Positions 16,089-23,947 of a stretch of 47,950 nucleotides of DNA are shown here, piece by piece. The notes under the pieces are model-generated. The model searched no databases. It worked only from the letters and a program-made list of their open reading frames with translations, and was not told the DNA's origin. Origin of the DNA: [Clostridium] symbiosum ATCC 14940 (GTDB lineage Bacteria > Bacillota > Clostridia > Lachnospirales > Lachnospiraceae); assembly GCF_000466485.1 (NCBI RefSeq), contig NZ_KE992824.1:1-47950 (forward strand). The letters are read 5' to 3'. Position 1 is the stretch's first letter. Each line of letters opens with the position of its first letter. Position numbers and translations under genes: made by a program.

Positions 16089-16201
16089 CCATCAGCGGCA
16101 GGCCGTATTCCAATTAATCATTAGCACGGCATTAATTACGGAAAGAAAGTATTTCGACTAAAAAATTAAGAAAATTTCAATGATATTTTCTGACATTTTT
16201 C

Positions 16202-16245
16202 GGCAAAATTATTGTATAATAATTCCATAAGGCAAAATTATTGCC
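16202..16245 (+). promoter_or_regulatory. Lipoprotein promoter with repeated operator-like motif
   Basis: A TATAAT (16215-16220) is flanked by two copies of the 13-mer GGCAAAATTATTG (16202-16214 and 16231-16243). The second copy extends to the palindrome GGCAAAATTATTGCC (16231-16245). A TGACAT upstream is a poor -35. The arrangement suggests a regulator binding on both sides of the -10. The gene start is about 70 bases on. Confidence 0.5.
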
Positions 16246-16313
16246 GTGAACCAGATATTGAATCATAAGCTGGCTTTTCGCTGTAATCAATAAATTTCAC
16301 GAGGAGGGAAACT

Positions 16314-17141
16314 ATGCGTAAAGAAAAACTGTATATCGCTGCAACGATTGCCGTCTGCGCTTTGGCCTTTACGGGCTGCAAGAAAAGAGAGGCTGTCGAT
16401 TTATCATCACTGCATACTACTGCCGCTGTTGAGAAAGAGACCATACCGGAAACTACGGAGGCGCCTACCACGGCACCGACTGAGGAGTCTGCCGATGCGT
16501 CAAAGAATAACACCAATTTTTCTTTGAAGTCAGAGATTAAAAAAGAAACCGCAGGCAAGGCGACGGTCGAATACCCGGTTGTCTCCAACATGAAGGATGC
16601 CGAAAAACAGAAGCAGGTGAATGCCCTGCTCCGTACGAATGCAATGGCTATCGCCGATGTCCATCCGGATCAGACTTTATCGGTGAAAGCCACTATAGAA
16701 GCCGCCAACCTGAAACGGATTGTCGTCTCCTATAAAGGCGAGTTGAAGAATCCGTCTACTTCAAAGACGGAGAACCTGTTCTATACCAATACGGTTGATC
16801 TTGAGACAGTTCAGAACATGCGGCTTAGCGATTATGCCGACGCTTACACCGTAGCCGGTTATATTGCATCCGGCGATTATAAGCTGGAATCCGTTTCCGC
16901 CAATGAACAGTCCGTAAGGAGCTATATCAACAGTTCCGAAAAGACCACCGATTATTATTTTAAGAAACTCCAGGCGGCTGATTTTTCAGGCGGTTATACG
17001 GCTGATGAGAACAGCACTCCGGCCGCCAGCTGGCCCGAGATATTCAGCTATGAAAAACAGGGGATTGTCTATGTAAGTATCCCTCTTTCCTCTGAACTCG
17101 GCAGTTATGCGATTATTAAATACAGTCCTGATAATAAATAG
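16314..17141 (+). CDS. Secreted lipoprotein of unknown function
   Basis: A 275-residue protein with a lipoprotein signal peptide: MRKEKLYIAATIAVCALAFTGC, with the lipobox LAFTGC placing the acylated Cys at residue 22. A Thr/Glu-rich linker (residues 35-65) leads to a folded domain with SLKSEIKKETAGKATVEYPVVSNMKD and ANLKRIVVSYKGELKN. The pattern recalls DUF4163/PdaC-like domains found in surface proteins, but I cannot assign it firmly. The domain may sit on the outer face of the membrane. GGAGGGAAACT precedes the ATG. It is probably transcribed alone from the promoter at 16.2 kb, and upp has its own promoter downstream. Confidence 0.8.
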   Translation: MRKEKLYIAATIAVCALAFTGCKKREAVDLSSLHTTAAVEKETIPETTEAPTTAPTEESADASKNNTNFSLKSEIKKETAGKATVEYPVVSNMKDAEKQKQVNALLRTNAMAIADVHPDQTLSVKATIEAANLKRIVVSYKGELKNPSTSKTENLFYTNTVDLETVQNMRLSDYADAYTVAGYIASGDYKLESVSANEQSVRSYINSSEKTTDYYFKKLQAADFSGGYTADENSTPAASWPEIFSYEKQGIVYVSIPLSSELGSYAIIKYSPDNK

Positions 17142-17264
17142 AAAAATAGCAGACTGACAGATTCGGAAGGGCCGGTACCGGCAAGACGGCAGGCCTGCCC
17201 GGATATAAGTTGACAATTCTTTCCAAAAAATTACAACAATTCTCTTAAATATTCTATTTATATA

Positions 17265-17308
17265 GTGACAAGATTATTCAGACAGGTGTATAATACATCT
17301 GTCTGAAT
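17265..17308 (+). promoter_or_regulatory. upp promoter embedded in a 33-base palindrome
   Basis: GTGACA (17265-17270) and TATAAT (17289-17294) are 18 bases apart. The -10 lies at the centre of an inverted repeat with 16-base arms (17276-17291 and 17293-17308) that match at 15 of 16 positions. This could be an operator covering the -10 or a hairpin at the start of the leader. The gap 17142-17449 otherwise holds only the small inverted repeat at 17314-17344. Confidence 0.65.
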
Positions 17309-17313
17309 GTTTT

Positions 17314-17344
17314 TGTAACAGTTCATGCTTTCTGAATCGTTACA
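17314..17344 (+). repeat. Family 2 repeat (TAACAGTTCATG) in the upp leader
   Basis: TGTAAC (17314-17319) and GTTACA (17339-17344) form inverted arms around TTCATG...CTGAA. The core TAACAGTTCATG also occurs, on the other strand, at about 39.93 kb and resembles copies at 27.2-27.4 kb. It lies in the 5' leader of upp. Confidence 0.5.
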
Positions 17345-17449
17345 TGTTTTTGTGTTAAGGCACAAAATCTTAAACGGCAATACTTAAATCAGATGTATTT
17401 TTTTATATTACTCTGAAAACACTATAAATTTAAAAGGCAGGTTTTTACT

Positions 17450-18079
17450 ATGGAAAACGTAACAATTTTAGACCACCCTCTGATTCAGCACAAGATCTCC
17501 ATTCTCCGCAATAAGGCGACCGGTACCAATGAGTTCCGTTCCCTGACCGACGAAATTGCAATGTTAATGGGATATGAAGCGCTCCGGGATCTTCCTCTTG
17601 AGGACGCTGAAGTTGAAACTCCGATTGAAACTTGTATGACACCCATGCTGTCAGGAAAAAAACTTGCTGTTGTTCCTATCCTGCGCGCAGGCCTTGGAAT
17701 GGTAAACGGCATTCTGGCACTGGTTCCTTCTGCCAAAGTAGGCCATATCGGTCTCTACCGCGACGAGGTAACCCATCAGCCTCACGAATACTATTGCAAG
17801 CTTCCAAGCCCGATTGAACTGCGTACGATTGTGGTGACTGATCCGATGCTTGCAACCGGCGGCTCTGCTGTTGAGGCTGTGGATTTTATCAAACAGCACG
17901 GCGGTAGGACGATTAAATTTATGGCGATTATAGCTGCCCCGGAAGGGCTCAAACGCCTTCATGAAGCTCATCCGGATGTTCAGATTTACGTGGGACATGT
18001 GGATCGCTGCCTGAACGAGAATGCCTATATCTGTCCGGGACTCGGCGATGCCGGAGATCGGATTTTCGGAACAAAATAA
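17450..18079 (+). CDS. upp: Uracil phosphoribosyltransferase
   Basis: A 209-residue type I phosphoribosyltransferase that joins uracil to PRPP to make UMP in pyrimidine salvage. The PRPP-binding loop reads [28 protein letters not shown] is the conserved upstream loop, and the C terminus [15 protein letters not shown] is diagnostic of Upp, where it binds uracil. The length is normal for the family. The ribosome site is weak (AGG about 9 bases before the ATG). It is the only pyrimidine-salvage gene in the window and stands alone between its own promoter and a hairpin terminator. No pyrP or pyrR gene is next to it. Confidence 0.97.
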   Translation: MENVTILDHPLIQHKISILRNKATGTNEFRSLTDEIAMLMGYEALRDLPLEDAEVETPIETCMTPMLSGKKLAVVPILRAGLGMVNGILALVPSAKVGHIGLYRDEVTHQPHEYYCKLPSPIELRTIVVTDPMLATGGSAVEAVDFIKQHGGRTIKFMAIIAAPEGLKRLHEAHPDVQIYVGHVDRCLNENAYICPGLGDAGDRIFGTK

Positions 18080-18137
18080 GAAGAACGTATTGAACGGTAA
18101 CCTGAACGCTCTGCGCACAGGTCCCCGCCATCAGTAA

Positions 18138-18178
18138 AAGGCTGAGCCAAAGATAACCATTCTCTCCGGCTCAGCCTT
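18138..18178. terminator. Bidirectional terminator between upp and the convergent gene
   Basis: Perfect 11-base arms AAGGCTGAGCC (18138-18148) and GGCTCAGCCTT (18168-18178) flank a 19-base loop. UU-A-UU follows on the plus strand and UUUUAC on the minus strand. It lies between the convergent upp and 18211-19227 genes and could stop both. Confidence 0.75.
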
Positions 18179-18210
18179 ATTCCGCTTATGAATACCTTTC
18201 AAAAGCGGTT

Positions 18211-19227
18211 CTATCTGTAATCTTCGTTTAAAAACATGGCCTTTATTGCCACCACTTCCTCATACTCCTCCTGCTCTACCTGTACATCGGAATTCAAGGC
18301 CCTTAAATCTTCTTTTAAAACCTCCAAAGCGTTATCTGCACATTCAGCCCTTCCCTCCATAATAATTTCAATCATCCGTTTCAGCACAACGGGATGGGCA
18401 TATCTGGCCGGTACGGGGAAACCGCTTTTCCCTCCGTACCCCTTCAGATATTCCTCCATCTCCTCCTTCGCCAGCCTGACCCTGTTCAGTATATAAGTCC
18501 TGTTATTCCTCGAGGTCGGCAGCATACTAGCGCCGGAGAACAAAAAGATCGCAGCCATTCCGAAAAGAGTGAAATAAACGGCAAACTCCACGTGGTTAAT
18601 CAAGGAATATATCCCGTAAATAAGAGAAGCGGCGCCCAGAAGAGAGATTGCCAGAGCAACCCATTTGTAACTCGGGCTGCTCTTGTCGTAGGCTCTTTTC
18701 CTTCTGGCCGACTGACTTAACGCTATGCCAAGCTCCGGCCTGATTTCCAGATACTCTCTTGCCTCCTGAAGCCGGCCGGCCTCTCCCTGTGCTTCTTTTG
18801 ACAGTTCAGGAAGAAATCTCTCCGCGCGCTCCTGCTCCCTCTTTTTAAGCCTCTCTTCCGCCGCCTGGCTTACCAGCCGGATCTCCGGTTGGGACTTGCC
18901 GATGCAGGCCAGCATGCGGTCTACATTCTCTTCGTATTTAAAATTACACTGCTTTTCCTTCCCATCATCATACTCCACTACAAGATAAGGAATCGTGGCA
19001 AACATCCCTTTGCCGCTGAAACCTCCCCTGCTCATCGCCACCCGCTTAAAAACGCGGGTAACGGACGTAAAAGGAATATAATATCGCCTGTCTATGTAAA
19101 AGCTGTTCAGGTACAGCGCCTTTTCTCCCACGCCGCAGGGTCCGAAATTCCGGCTCTTCTTCCTGTCTGTCTGAAGCTCCTGCTCCGTCAGGCCGTCACG
19201 GCCGAGTTTTACTGGCTTAAAAATCAT
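18211..19227 (-). CDS. Membrane protein of unknown function
   Basis: A 338-residue protein I do not recognise. Residues 1 to about 120 look like a soluble beta-rich, PH-like region (ALYLNSFYIDRRYYIPFTSVTRVFKR, then YLVVEYDDGKEKQCNF). A charged coiled-coil segment (about 125-155) follows. Two transmembrane helices lie near residues 190-245 (WVALAISLLGAASLIYGIYSLI and YFTLFGMAAIFLFSGASM). The C-terminal 90 residues are charged and helical (VRLAKEEMEEYLKGYGG, ending EEYEEVVAIKAMFLNEDYR). GGAGATAAATT precedes the ATG. It runs convergent to upp and sits 66 bases after cstA on the same strand. Such proteins occur in many Lachnospiraceae; the role is open. Confidence 0.75.
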   Translation of the reverse strand: MIFKPVKLGRDGLTEQELQTDRKKSRNFGPCGVGEKALYLNSFYIDRRYYIPFTSVTRVFKRVAMSRGGFSGKGMFATIPYLVVEYDDGKEKQCNFKYEENVDRMLACIGKSQPEIRLVSQAAEERLKKREQERAERFLPELSKEAQGEAGRLQEAREYLEIRPELGIALSQSARRKRAYDKSSPSYKWVALAISLLGAASLIYGIYSLINHVEFAVYFTLFGMAAIFLFSGASMLPTSRNNRTYILNRVRLAKEEMEEYLKGYGGKSGFPVPARYAHPVVLKRMIEIIMEGRAECADNALEVLKEDLRALNSDVQVEQEEYEEVVAIKAMFLNEDYR

Positions 19228-19293
19228 AATTTATCTCCGGTTCTGTTTTTGTGGTTCACCCGTAAATATGGTTTCCGTAAGTTTCGGCCGTAC

Positions 19294-20733
19294 TTATGCG
19301 GTCTGCTGTTTTTTAGTTGCACGCATAAAGATTCCAAGGAATACTACCGCCAGAATAATTCCTGCCGGATACGCCACCGTCGTGCCCAGATTCAGGCATT
19401 CGCCTGCATAGAAGAAATACGTCATGGATACGGCGCTCATAAAGGTTGCAGGCACAGCGGTAAGCCAGTAGTTCTTTTTCTCTTTGTAAAGGTACATGCT
19501 GGCGGTCCACAAAACGATCATAGCCAGTGTCTGGTTCGTCCAGCTGAAATATCTCCAGACAATCGTGTAATCCAGATGTCCGATAATCGCACCGGCAGCC
19601 AGAAGCGGAATACAAAGCTTCAGCCTGCTGGCATATGCCTTCTGATCAATCTTGAACCAGTCGGCCACAACAAGACGGGCGCTTCTGAAAGCCGTGTCAC
19701 CGGAAGTGATCGGGCATGCAATAACTCCAAGCATGGCAAGTGCGATACCGATTCCGCCCATCGTCTTCTTGCACACATCATAAATGGCAGCGGACTGACC
19801 GTTGGCAAGAGCCTCCTGAAGTCCTGTGTTAAGACCGCCTGTAACGGCATACAGGGAGCATCCGGCAGCCGCCCAGATGAGAGCAATCACGCCTTCACAC
19901 ACCATGGCTCCGTAAAATACGAAATGCCCCTGCTTCTCTGATTTCATACAGCGCGCCATCAGAGGAGACTGTGTCGCATGGAAGCCGGAAATAGCTCCGC
20001 AGGCAACCGTAATAAACATAACGCTCCAAATCGGAGTTCCCTTCGGATGCATATTATGGAAATTCGACCAGATCTCCGGTATGACAAACTCCGCTTTTGT
20101 AAAAATGCCGATGGCAACGCCAACTGCCATAATAATAAGGCAGATGCCGAATACCGGATAAATTTTACCGATAATCTTATCAATTGAAATAAAGGTTGCA
20201 ATAAAATAATAGGCCAGAATAACCCACAGCCAAAACTCCTTGTTTGTCACAAGGCCTGCGGCACCGTTGTTCTGGAACAGGGTGACAATCAGCCCCGCCG
20301 GACCGACTGCAAATACGGTGCCGACCATAACCAGAAGAACAATACTGAATACCCTCATCACATTCTTCATCAGTCCTCCGAGATAGATACCGCAGACCTC
20401 GGAAATCGATGCGCCGTCATTACGTTCCGACAGCATTCCTGAAAAATAATCATGGACACCGCCGGCAAAGATTGTACCGAATGTAATCCACAGAAAGACA
20501 ACCGGGCCCCATAATGCTCCCTGAAGCGCTCCGAATATCGGGCCTAATCCCGCGATATTTAAGAGCTGCACCAGGAACAGCTTCCACTGAGGCATGACGA
20601 CGTAATCGACCCCGTCATTAATCCTCACTGCAGGTGTTTCCCTGTCATCCGTCCCAAACGTATTGTCTACCATTTTACCATAGACAAAATAGCCGCCAAT
20701 CAGCAGCGCAAGGCAAATAAAAAAACTTAACAT
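19294..20733 (-). CDS. CstA family carbon starvation/pyruvate-peptide transporter
   Basis: A 479-residue integral membrane protein of the short CstA type, with many predicted helices from LSFFICLALLIGGYFVYGK onward. Typical CstA segments are LLNIAGLGPIFGALQGALWG, GVHDYFSGMLSERNDGASISE and ISGFHATQSPLMARCM. CstA and BtsT relatives take up peptides or pyruvate under carbon limitation. The ATG at 20733 is chosen over one 16 codons upstream because AGGAGG lies 9 bases before it and membrane helix 1 starts at once. No histidine-kinase/LytTR sensor pair adjoins it, which differs from the E. coli pyruvate systems. Confidence 0.92.
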   Translation of the reverse strand: MLSFFICLALLIGGYFVYGKMVDNTFGTDDRETPAVRINDGVDYVVMPQWKLFLVQLLNIAGLGPIFGALQGALWGPVVFLWITFGTIFAGGVHDYFSGMLSERNDGASISEVCGIYLGGLMKNVMRVFSIVLLVMVGTVFAVGPAGLIVTLFQNNGAAGLVTNKEFWLWVILAYYFIATFISIDKIIGKIYPVFGICLIIMAVGVAIGIFTKAEFVIPEIWSNFHNMHPKGTPIWSVMFITVACGAISGFHATQSPLMARCMKSEKQGHFVFYGAMVCEGVIALIWAAAGCSLYAVTGGLNTGLQEALANGQSAAIYDVCKKTMGGIGIALAMLGVIACPITSGDTAFRSARLVVADWFKIDQKAYASRLKLCIPLLAAGAIIGHLDYTIVWRYFSWTNQTLAMIVLWTASMYLYKEKKNYWLTAVPATFMSAVSMTYFFYAGECLNLGTTVAYPAGIILAVVFLGIFMRATKKQQTA

Positions 20734-20785
20734 ACTACATTCCCTCCTGTTTTCAGTGTGATACACTGTTTTTTTATTCACTCAT

Positions 20786-20813
20786 ATTATAGTACATTCA
20801 GACAATAAAGCAA
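20786..20813 (-). promoter_or_regulatory. cstA promoter
   Basis: On the minus strand TTGCTT (20808-20813) and TATAAT (20786-20791) are 16 bases apart, about 55 bases ahead of the start. The rest of the gap up to 20974 is AT-rich and shows nothing else I can support. Confidence 0.5.
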
Positions 20814-20974
20814 AGAGAAAATTGTATTTTTTTGGATACTTTCCACTATTCTTCCATTTATTTAGGATATTGCATACAATATACTTCTATTGTTAATTCT
20901 TTATGTTAATTTTGCAACAAATGTAAAGTTTTCTTAACACTTACGACATTTTTCTTCTTCTGTTCCTTCTAAAG

Positions 20975-21021
20975 AAAAAAACAGCTCATTTTCCGGTGAG
21001 ATTCCACCGGGAAAATGAGCT
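20975..21021 (-). terminator. Intrinsic terminator after fbp
   Basis: Arms at 20983-20998 and 21005-21021 form a long stem (AGCTCATTTTCCGGTG against CACCGGGAAAATGAGCT, one bulged base). Seven U residues with a following UCUUU lie on the minus strand just after it. It starts 21 bases past the fbp stop. Confidence 0.9.
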
Positions 21022-21042
21022 TGTTTTTGACCATGTTTCTGC

Positions 21043-23004
21043 TTACTGAACAGTAAATTTTTCTGCGATTGTACCCGTATAATATGCTTCCAAAAGTTTT
21101 TCCAGATCCTTTATCTTCTCTTTCAGCTCACGGCCGATGTCCGTATCACCCACACATTTTCGTTCCGGCACCCATTTCACCATCTTGCTGTCGGAATGGA
21201 TGTCGCTCTCATTTTCAATGGCCGCCTCCGTTGACTCAAAGGGATCATGGGCGGCAAGAATCAGGCCGTATGAATTGTAAATCAGTGTGTAACCGGCTAT
21301 ACCCGTCTCTTTCTGATAAGCCTTTGAGAACCCTCCGTCAATCACCAGAAGTTTTCCGCCGCACTTAATCGGGCTTTCCCCATCCTTGGATTTGACCGGC
21401 ACATGGCCGTTGATGATATGAGCCCCCTCTTTTGCAAGGCCGAACTCCACCAGAATCCGATCCATCACCTCTTCATTCTCCAGAAAATGATAATAGGGAT
21501 TTTTCGTCTCCTTATGCGTCTCCTTCTCCGTCAGAAAATACCGTTCGAACGTAGCCATCTTGTCCTTGCCAAAAAGCGGGGAATTCTCATGGAGCCAGAT
21601 ATACCACATCAAATCACGGCCCCGTTCCCTCTCTTCCCGGTCCATTGCCACAAAACCTTTTCTGACGTAATTATCCAGAATATCATAAAGGGCTTTTCCC
21701 TTATACTTCTTTCCGTAAATTTCGACCTCTTTGAACGTGCCGTCTTCGTTCAGAGGCACGCAGCCATGGTAGAGCAGATTATTATTATATACCTTATACA
21801 GACTGCCTTTTGCCAAAAGGAATTTCATATGCTGCTGCAATTTATCACAGTTCGTGAAAGCCCTCTCAAGCCGTTCCATGATATCTGCTTCCTGGTCGGT
21901 AAAGGTATATGGATCCTTCGGATCAACCGTCGGAAAGTTCGTATCCAGAAGGGGATACTTGATTCCCTCCAATTCTATTGTCCCTTTTTCATAGTCAATG
22001 CGATGGAGCAGATTCCGCCGATCCAGGCAGAACTCCGGATGACGTTTGATAATCTGGCCCTCTGCCTTAAACTGGATGATCGATATGGCTTTATGCATCT
22101 TTAAATTGATTTCCATCTCCGATGCGTCATAGGTGTTGCCGCCTTTTAGCTGGAAACAGGTGCACGGGTCATCTGCATACGTATTTAATGCAAATGTGGC
22201 AAGCGGCAGCATATTGATACCGTATCCGTCCTCAAGGAGATCCAGGTTTCCATATCTGGCACAGATTCTTATTACATTGGCGATGCACCCGGCCTGACCG
22301 GCCGCCGCCCCCATCCAAAGCACATCGTGATTGCCCCACTGGATATCGACGGAATGGTAAGTCATCAGCTTATCCATTATAATGTGAGGACCCGGGCCAC
22401 GGTCATAGATATCCCCCACAATATGCAGATGATCCACGATCAGGCGCTGAATCAATTCGCTCAGGGCAATAATAAACTGTTTTGCCCGGCCTACCCTGAT
22501 TATTGTCTGGACAATGGCGTCATAATATGATTCTTTGTCCGTTAAATCTGCTTTTTCGGTAAGAAGCTCTTCCATGACATAGGCAAATTCTTTCGGCAGG
22601 GCTTTGCGCACCTTGGAGCGCGTATACTTGCTCGCTGCTCTTCTGCTGACTTCAATCAGGCGGTACAGCGTTATTTTGTACCAGTCATCCGGATTCGTCT
22701 CCGTCTGTAAAATCCGGCTCATTTTTTCCCGGGGATAATAGATCAGCGTTGCCAGGGACTGTTTATCCTGACGGCTTAAGGTATTACCGAAGACATCGTC
22801 AATTTTTCTCTTCACAGCCCCCGAGCCATTCTTCAGCACATGGGAAAACGCCTCATACTCTCCATGGATATCGGTCAAAAAATGTTCCGTTCCTTTCGGC
22901 AGGTTGACAATCGCCTCCAGGTTGATGACCTCCGTCGAAGCCGCCGCAATTGTAGGATACAATTCCGCCAGCCGCTCCAGATATCTTACCTCCAAATTTT
23001 TCAT
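21043..23004 (-). CDS. fbp: Fructose-1,6-bisphosphatase, class III
   Basis: A 653-residue class III (Firmicute-type) FBPase that removes the 1-phosphate of fructose-1,6-bisphosphate in gluconeogenesis. It is a metallophosphatase: FLTDIHGEYEAF near residue 40, VGDIYDRGPGPH near residue 195 and WGNHDVLWMG shortly after carry the metal-binding Asp, His and Asn. INGHVPVKSKDGESP near the C terminus supplies the later His. The ATG at 23004 has AAGGAGG 6 bases upstream, unlike the ATG 6 codons earlier. A strong terminator follows. The upstream gap holds a family 1 repeat. Confidence 0.96.
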   Translation of the reverse strand: MKNLEVRYLERLAELYPTIAAASTEVINLEAIVNLPKGTEHFLTDIHGEYEAFSHVLKNGSGAVKRKIDDVFGNTLSRQDKQSLATLIYYPREKMSRILQTETNPDDWYKITLYRLIEVSRRAASKYTRSKVRKALPKEFAYVMEELLTEKADLTDKESYYDAIVQTIIRVGRAKQFIIALSELIQRLIVDHLHIVGDIYDRGPGPHIIMDKLMTYHSVDIQWGNHDVLWMGAAAGQAGCIANVIRICARYGNLDLLEDGYGINMLPLATFALNTYADDPCTCFQLKGGNTYDASEMEINLKMHKAISIIQFKAEGQIIKRHPEFCLDRRNLLHRIDYEKGTIELEGIKYPLLDTNFPTVDPKDPYTFTDQEADIMERLERAFTNCDKLQQHMKFLLAKGSLYKVYNNNLLYHGCVPLNEDGTFKEVEIYGKKYKGKALYDILDNYVRKGFVAMDREERERGRDLMWYIWLHENSPLFGKDKMATFERYFLTEKETHKETKNPYYHFLENEEVMDRILVEFGLAKEGAHIINGHVPVKSKDGESPIKCGGKLLVIDGGFSKAYQKETGIAGYTLIYNSYGLILAAHDPFESTEAAIENESDIHSDSKMVKWVPERKCVGDTDIGRELKEKIKDLEKLLEAYYTGTIAEKFTVQ

Positions 23005-23156
23005 AATATCCTCCTTATCCATTAATTATTTATTCCTAAAACATAGCTAATGGATTGCCGCCTTATTATATAACTATACAGGCGGAGTTGATGCTCTCTG
23101 ATTTTATCATAGCATAATTTGACGGAATGATCATGCCTTTTAAAAATACATGGGGG

Positions 23157-23250
23157 TAATTGAGAATGGAGGACGCGTCCGGAACGGACCATGTCCGGTG
23201 GTGTGATGATCGGGCCGGCAGTACCGGCAGCGTCCTCACCTGCATAATTA
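23157..23250. repeat. GC-rich hairpin repeat, family 1, copy C (complete)
   Basis: A 94-base element bounded by TAATTGAG on the left and CATAATTA on the right. GAGGACGC (23169-23176) pairs with GCGTCCTC (23230-23237). The left half, GGAGGACGCGTCCGGAAC then ATGTCCGGT, is almost the same as copy D at 47.86 kb. The short palindromes GGACGCGTCC and CGGACCATGTCCG lie inside. Its right end overlaps the stop codon of the hexapeptide-repeat gene. Confidence 0.8.
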
Positions 23251-23919
23251 ATTTTTCCCTGCTATCTCTCCCTGCCTTTTGTAGATGGAATTGGCGTCCA
23301 CACAGCCGCGCACACTGGAAAGGGGATAGATATTGGAATTTCGCCCAATTACAGTGCCCGGATTCAGGACAGAGCCGCAGCCTACCTCCACATTGTCGCC
23401 AATCAGGGCTCCGACTTTCTTGCGTCCGCTCTCAATCTCTCCGTCCGCAGCATGGATACTGACAAGCAGTTTATCCGATTTCACATTTGAGGTGATGGAA
23501 CCGGCTCCCATATGAGCTTTATAGCCCAAAATCGAATCCCCGACATAATTGTAGTGCGGCACTTGCACCTTATCAAAAAGAATCACATTCTTAAGCTCTG
23601 TGGAATTGCCTACCACAGCTCCTTCTCCAATCAAAGCGCTGCCGCGGATAAAGGCACAGTGGCGCACCTCGGCTTCCCTGCCTACAATAACAGGCCCGTT
23701 CAGAAACGCGGACGAAGCGACCTTTGCGGTCTTATGGACCCACACATTGCCGTCTCTTTTTTCGTATTCTTCCGTATCCAGGCTGTTGCCCAGAGCAATT
23801 ATAAAATCGCTGATTCCCTGAAGCGCGTCCCAGGGATACTCAAATCCTGAAAGATAATCTGCTGCAAGTGTATGTGTCAAATCATAAAGCTCCGTAATCC
23901 TCATCTGTTCCCGGTTCAT
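23248..23919 (-). CDS. Left-handed beta-helix (hexapeptide repeat) acyl/nucleotidyl-transferase-like protein
   Basis: A 223-residue protein. From about residue 55 it shows hexapeptide repeats (VHKTAKVASSAFLNGPVIVG, IGEGAVVGNSTELKNVILF, LIGDNVEVGCGSVLNPGTVIG), the left-handed beta-helix fold shared by GlmU-type acetyltransferases and sugar-nucleotide enzymes. HYNYVGDSILGYKAHMGAGS resembles the GlmU C-terminal region. The N-terminal 50 residues are helical and not a nucleotidyltransferase domain, so only the helix part is present. The ATG at 23919 has AGAGAGGAG and avoids overlap with topB, 28 bases upstream. The substrate is unknown. Confidence 0.85.
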   Translation of the reverse strand: MNREQMRITELYDLTHTLAADYLSGFEYPWDALQGISDFIIALGNSLDTEEYEKRDGNVWVHKTAKVASSAFLNGPVIVGREAEVRHCAFIRGSALIGEGAVVGNSTELKNVILFDKVQVPHYNYVGDSILGYKAHMGAGSITSNVKSDKLLVSIHAADGEIESGRKKVGALIGDNVEVGCGSVLNPGTVIGRNSNIYPLSSVRGCVDANSIYKRQGEIAGKN

Positions 23920-23947
23920 AATGTTGCTCCTCTCTTTCTGTCTTCCG

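Noticed and set aside
14590-18079. Plus-strand island as a horizontally acquired block
   Set aside because: It has no mobility genes, no bounding direct repeats and contains upp; the strand switch alone is not evidence of transfer.
18889-19941. Plus-strand frame spanning the ends of two minus-strand genes (350 codons)
   Set aside because: It covers both cstA and the 18.2 kb gene in antisense, with no initiation signal and a low-complexity translation.
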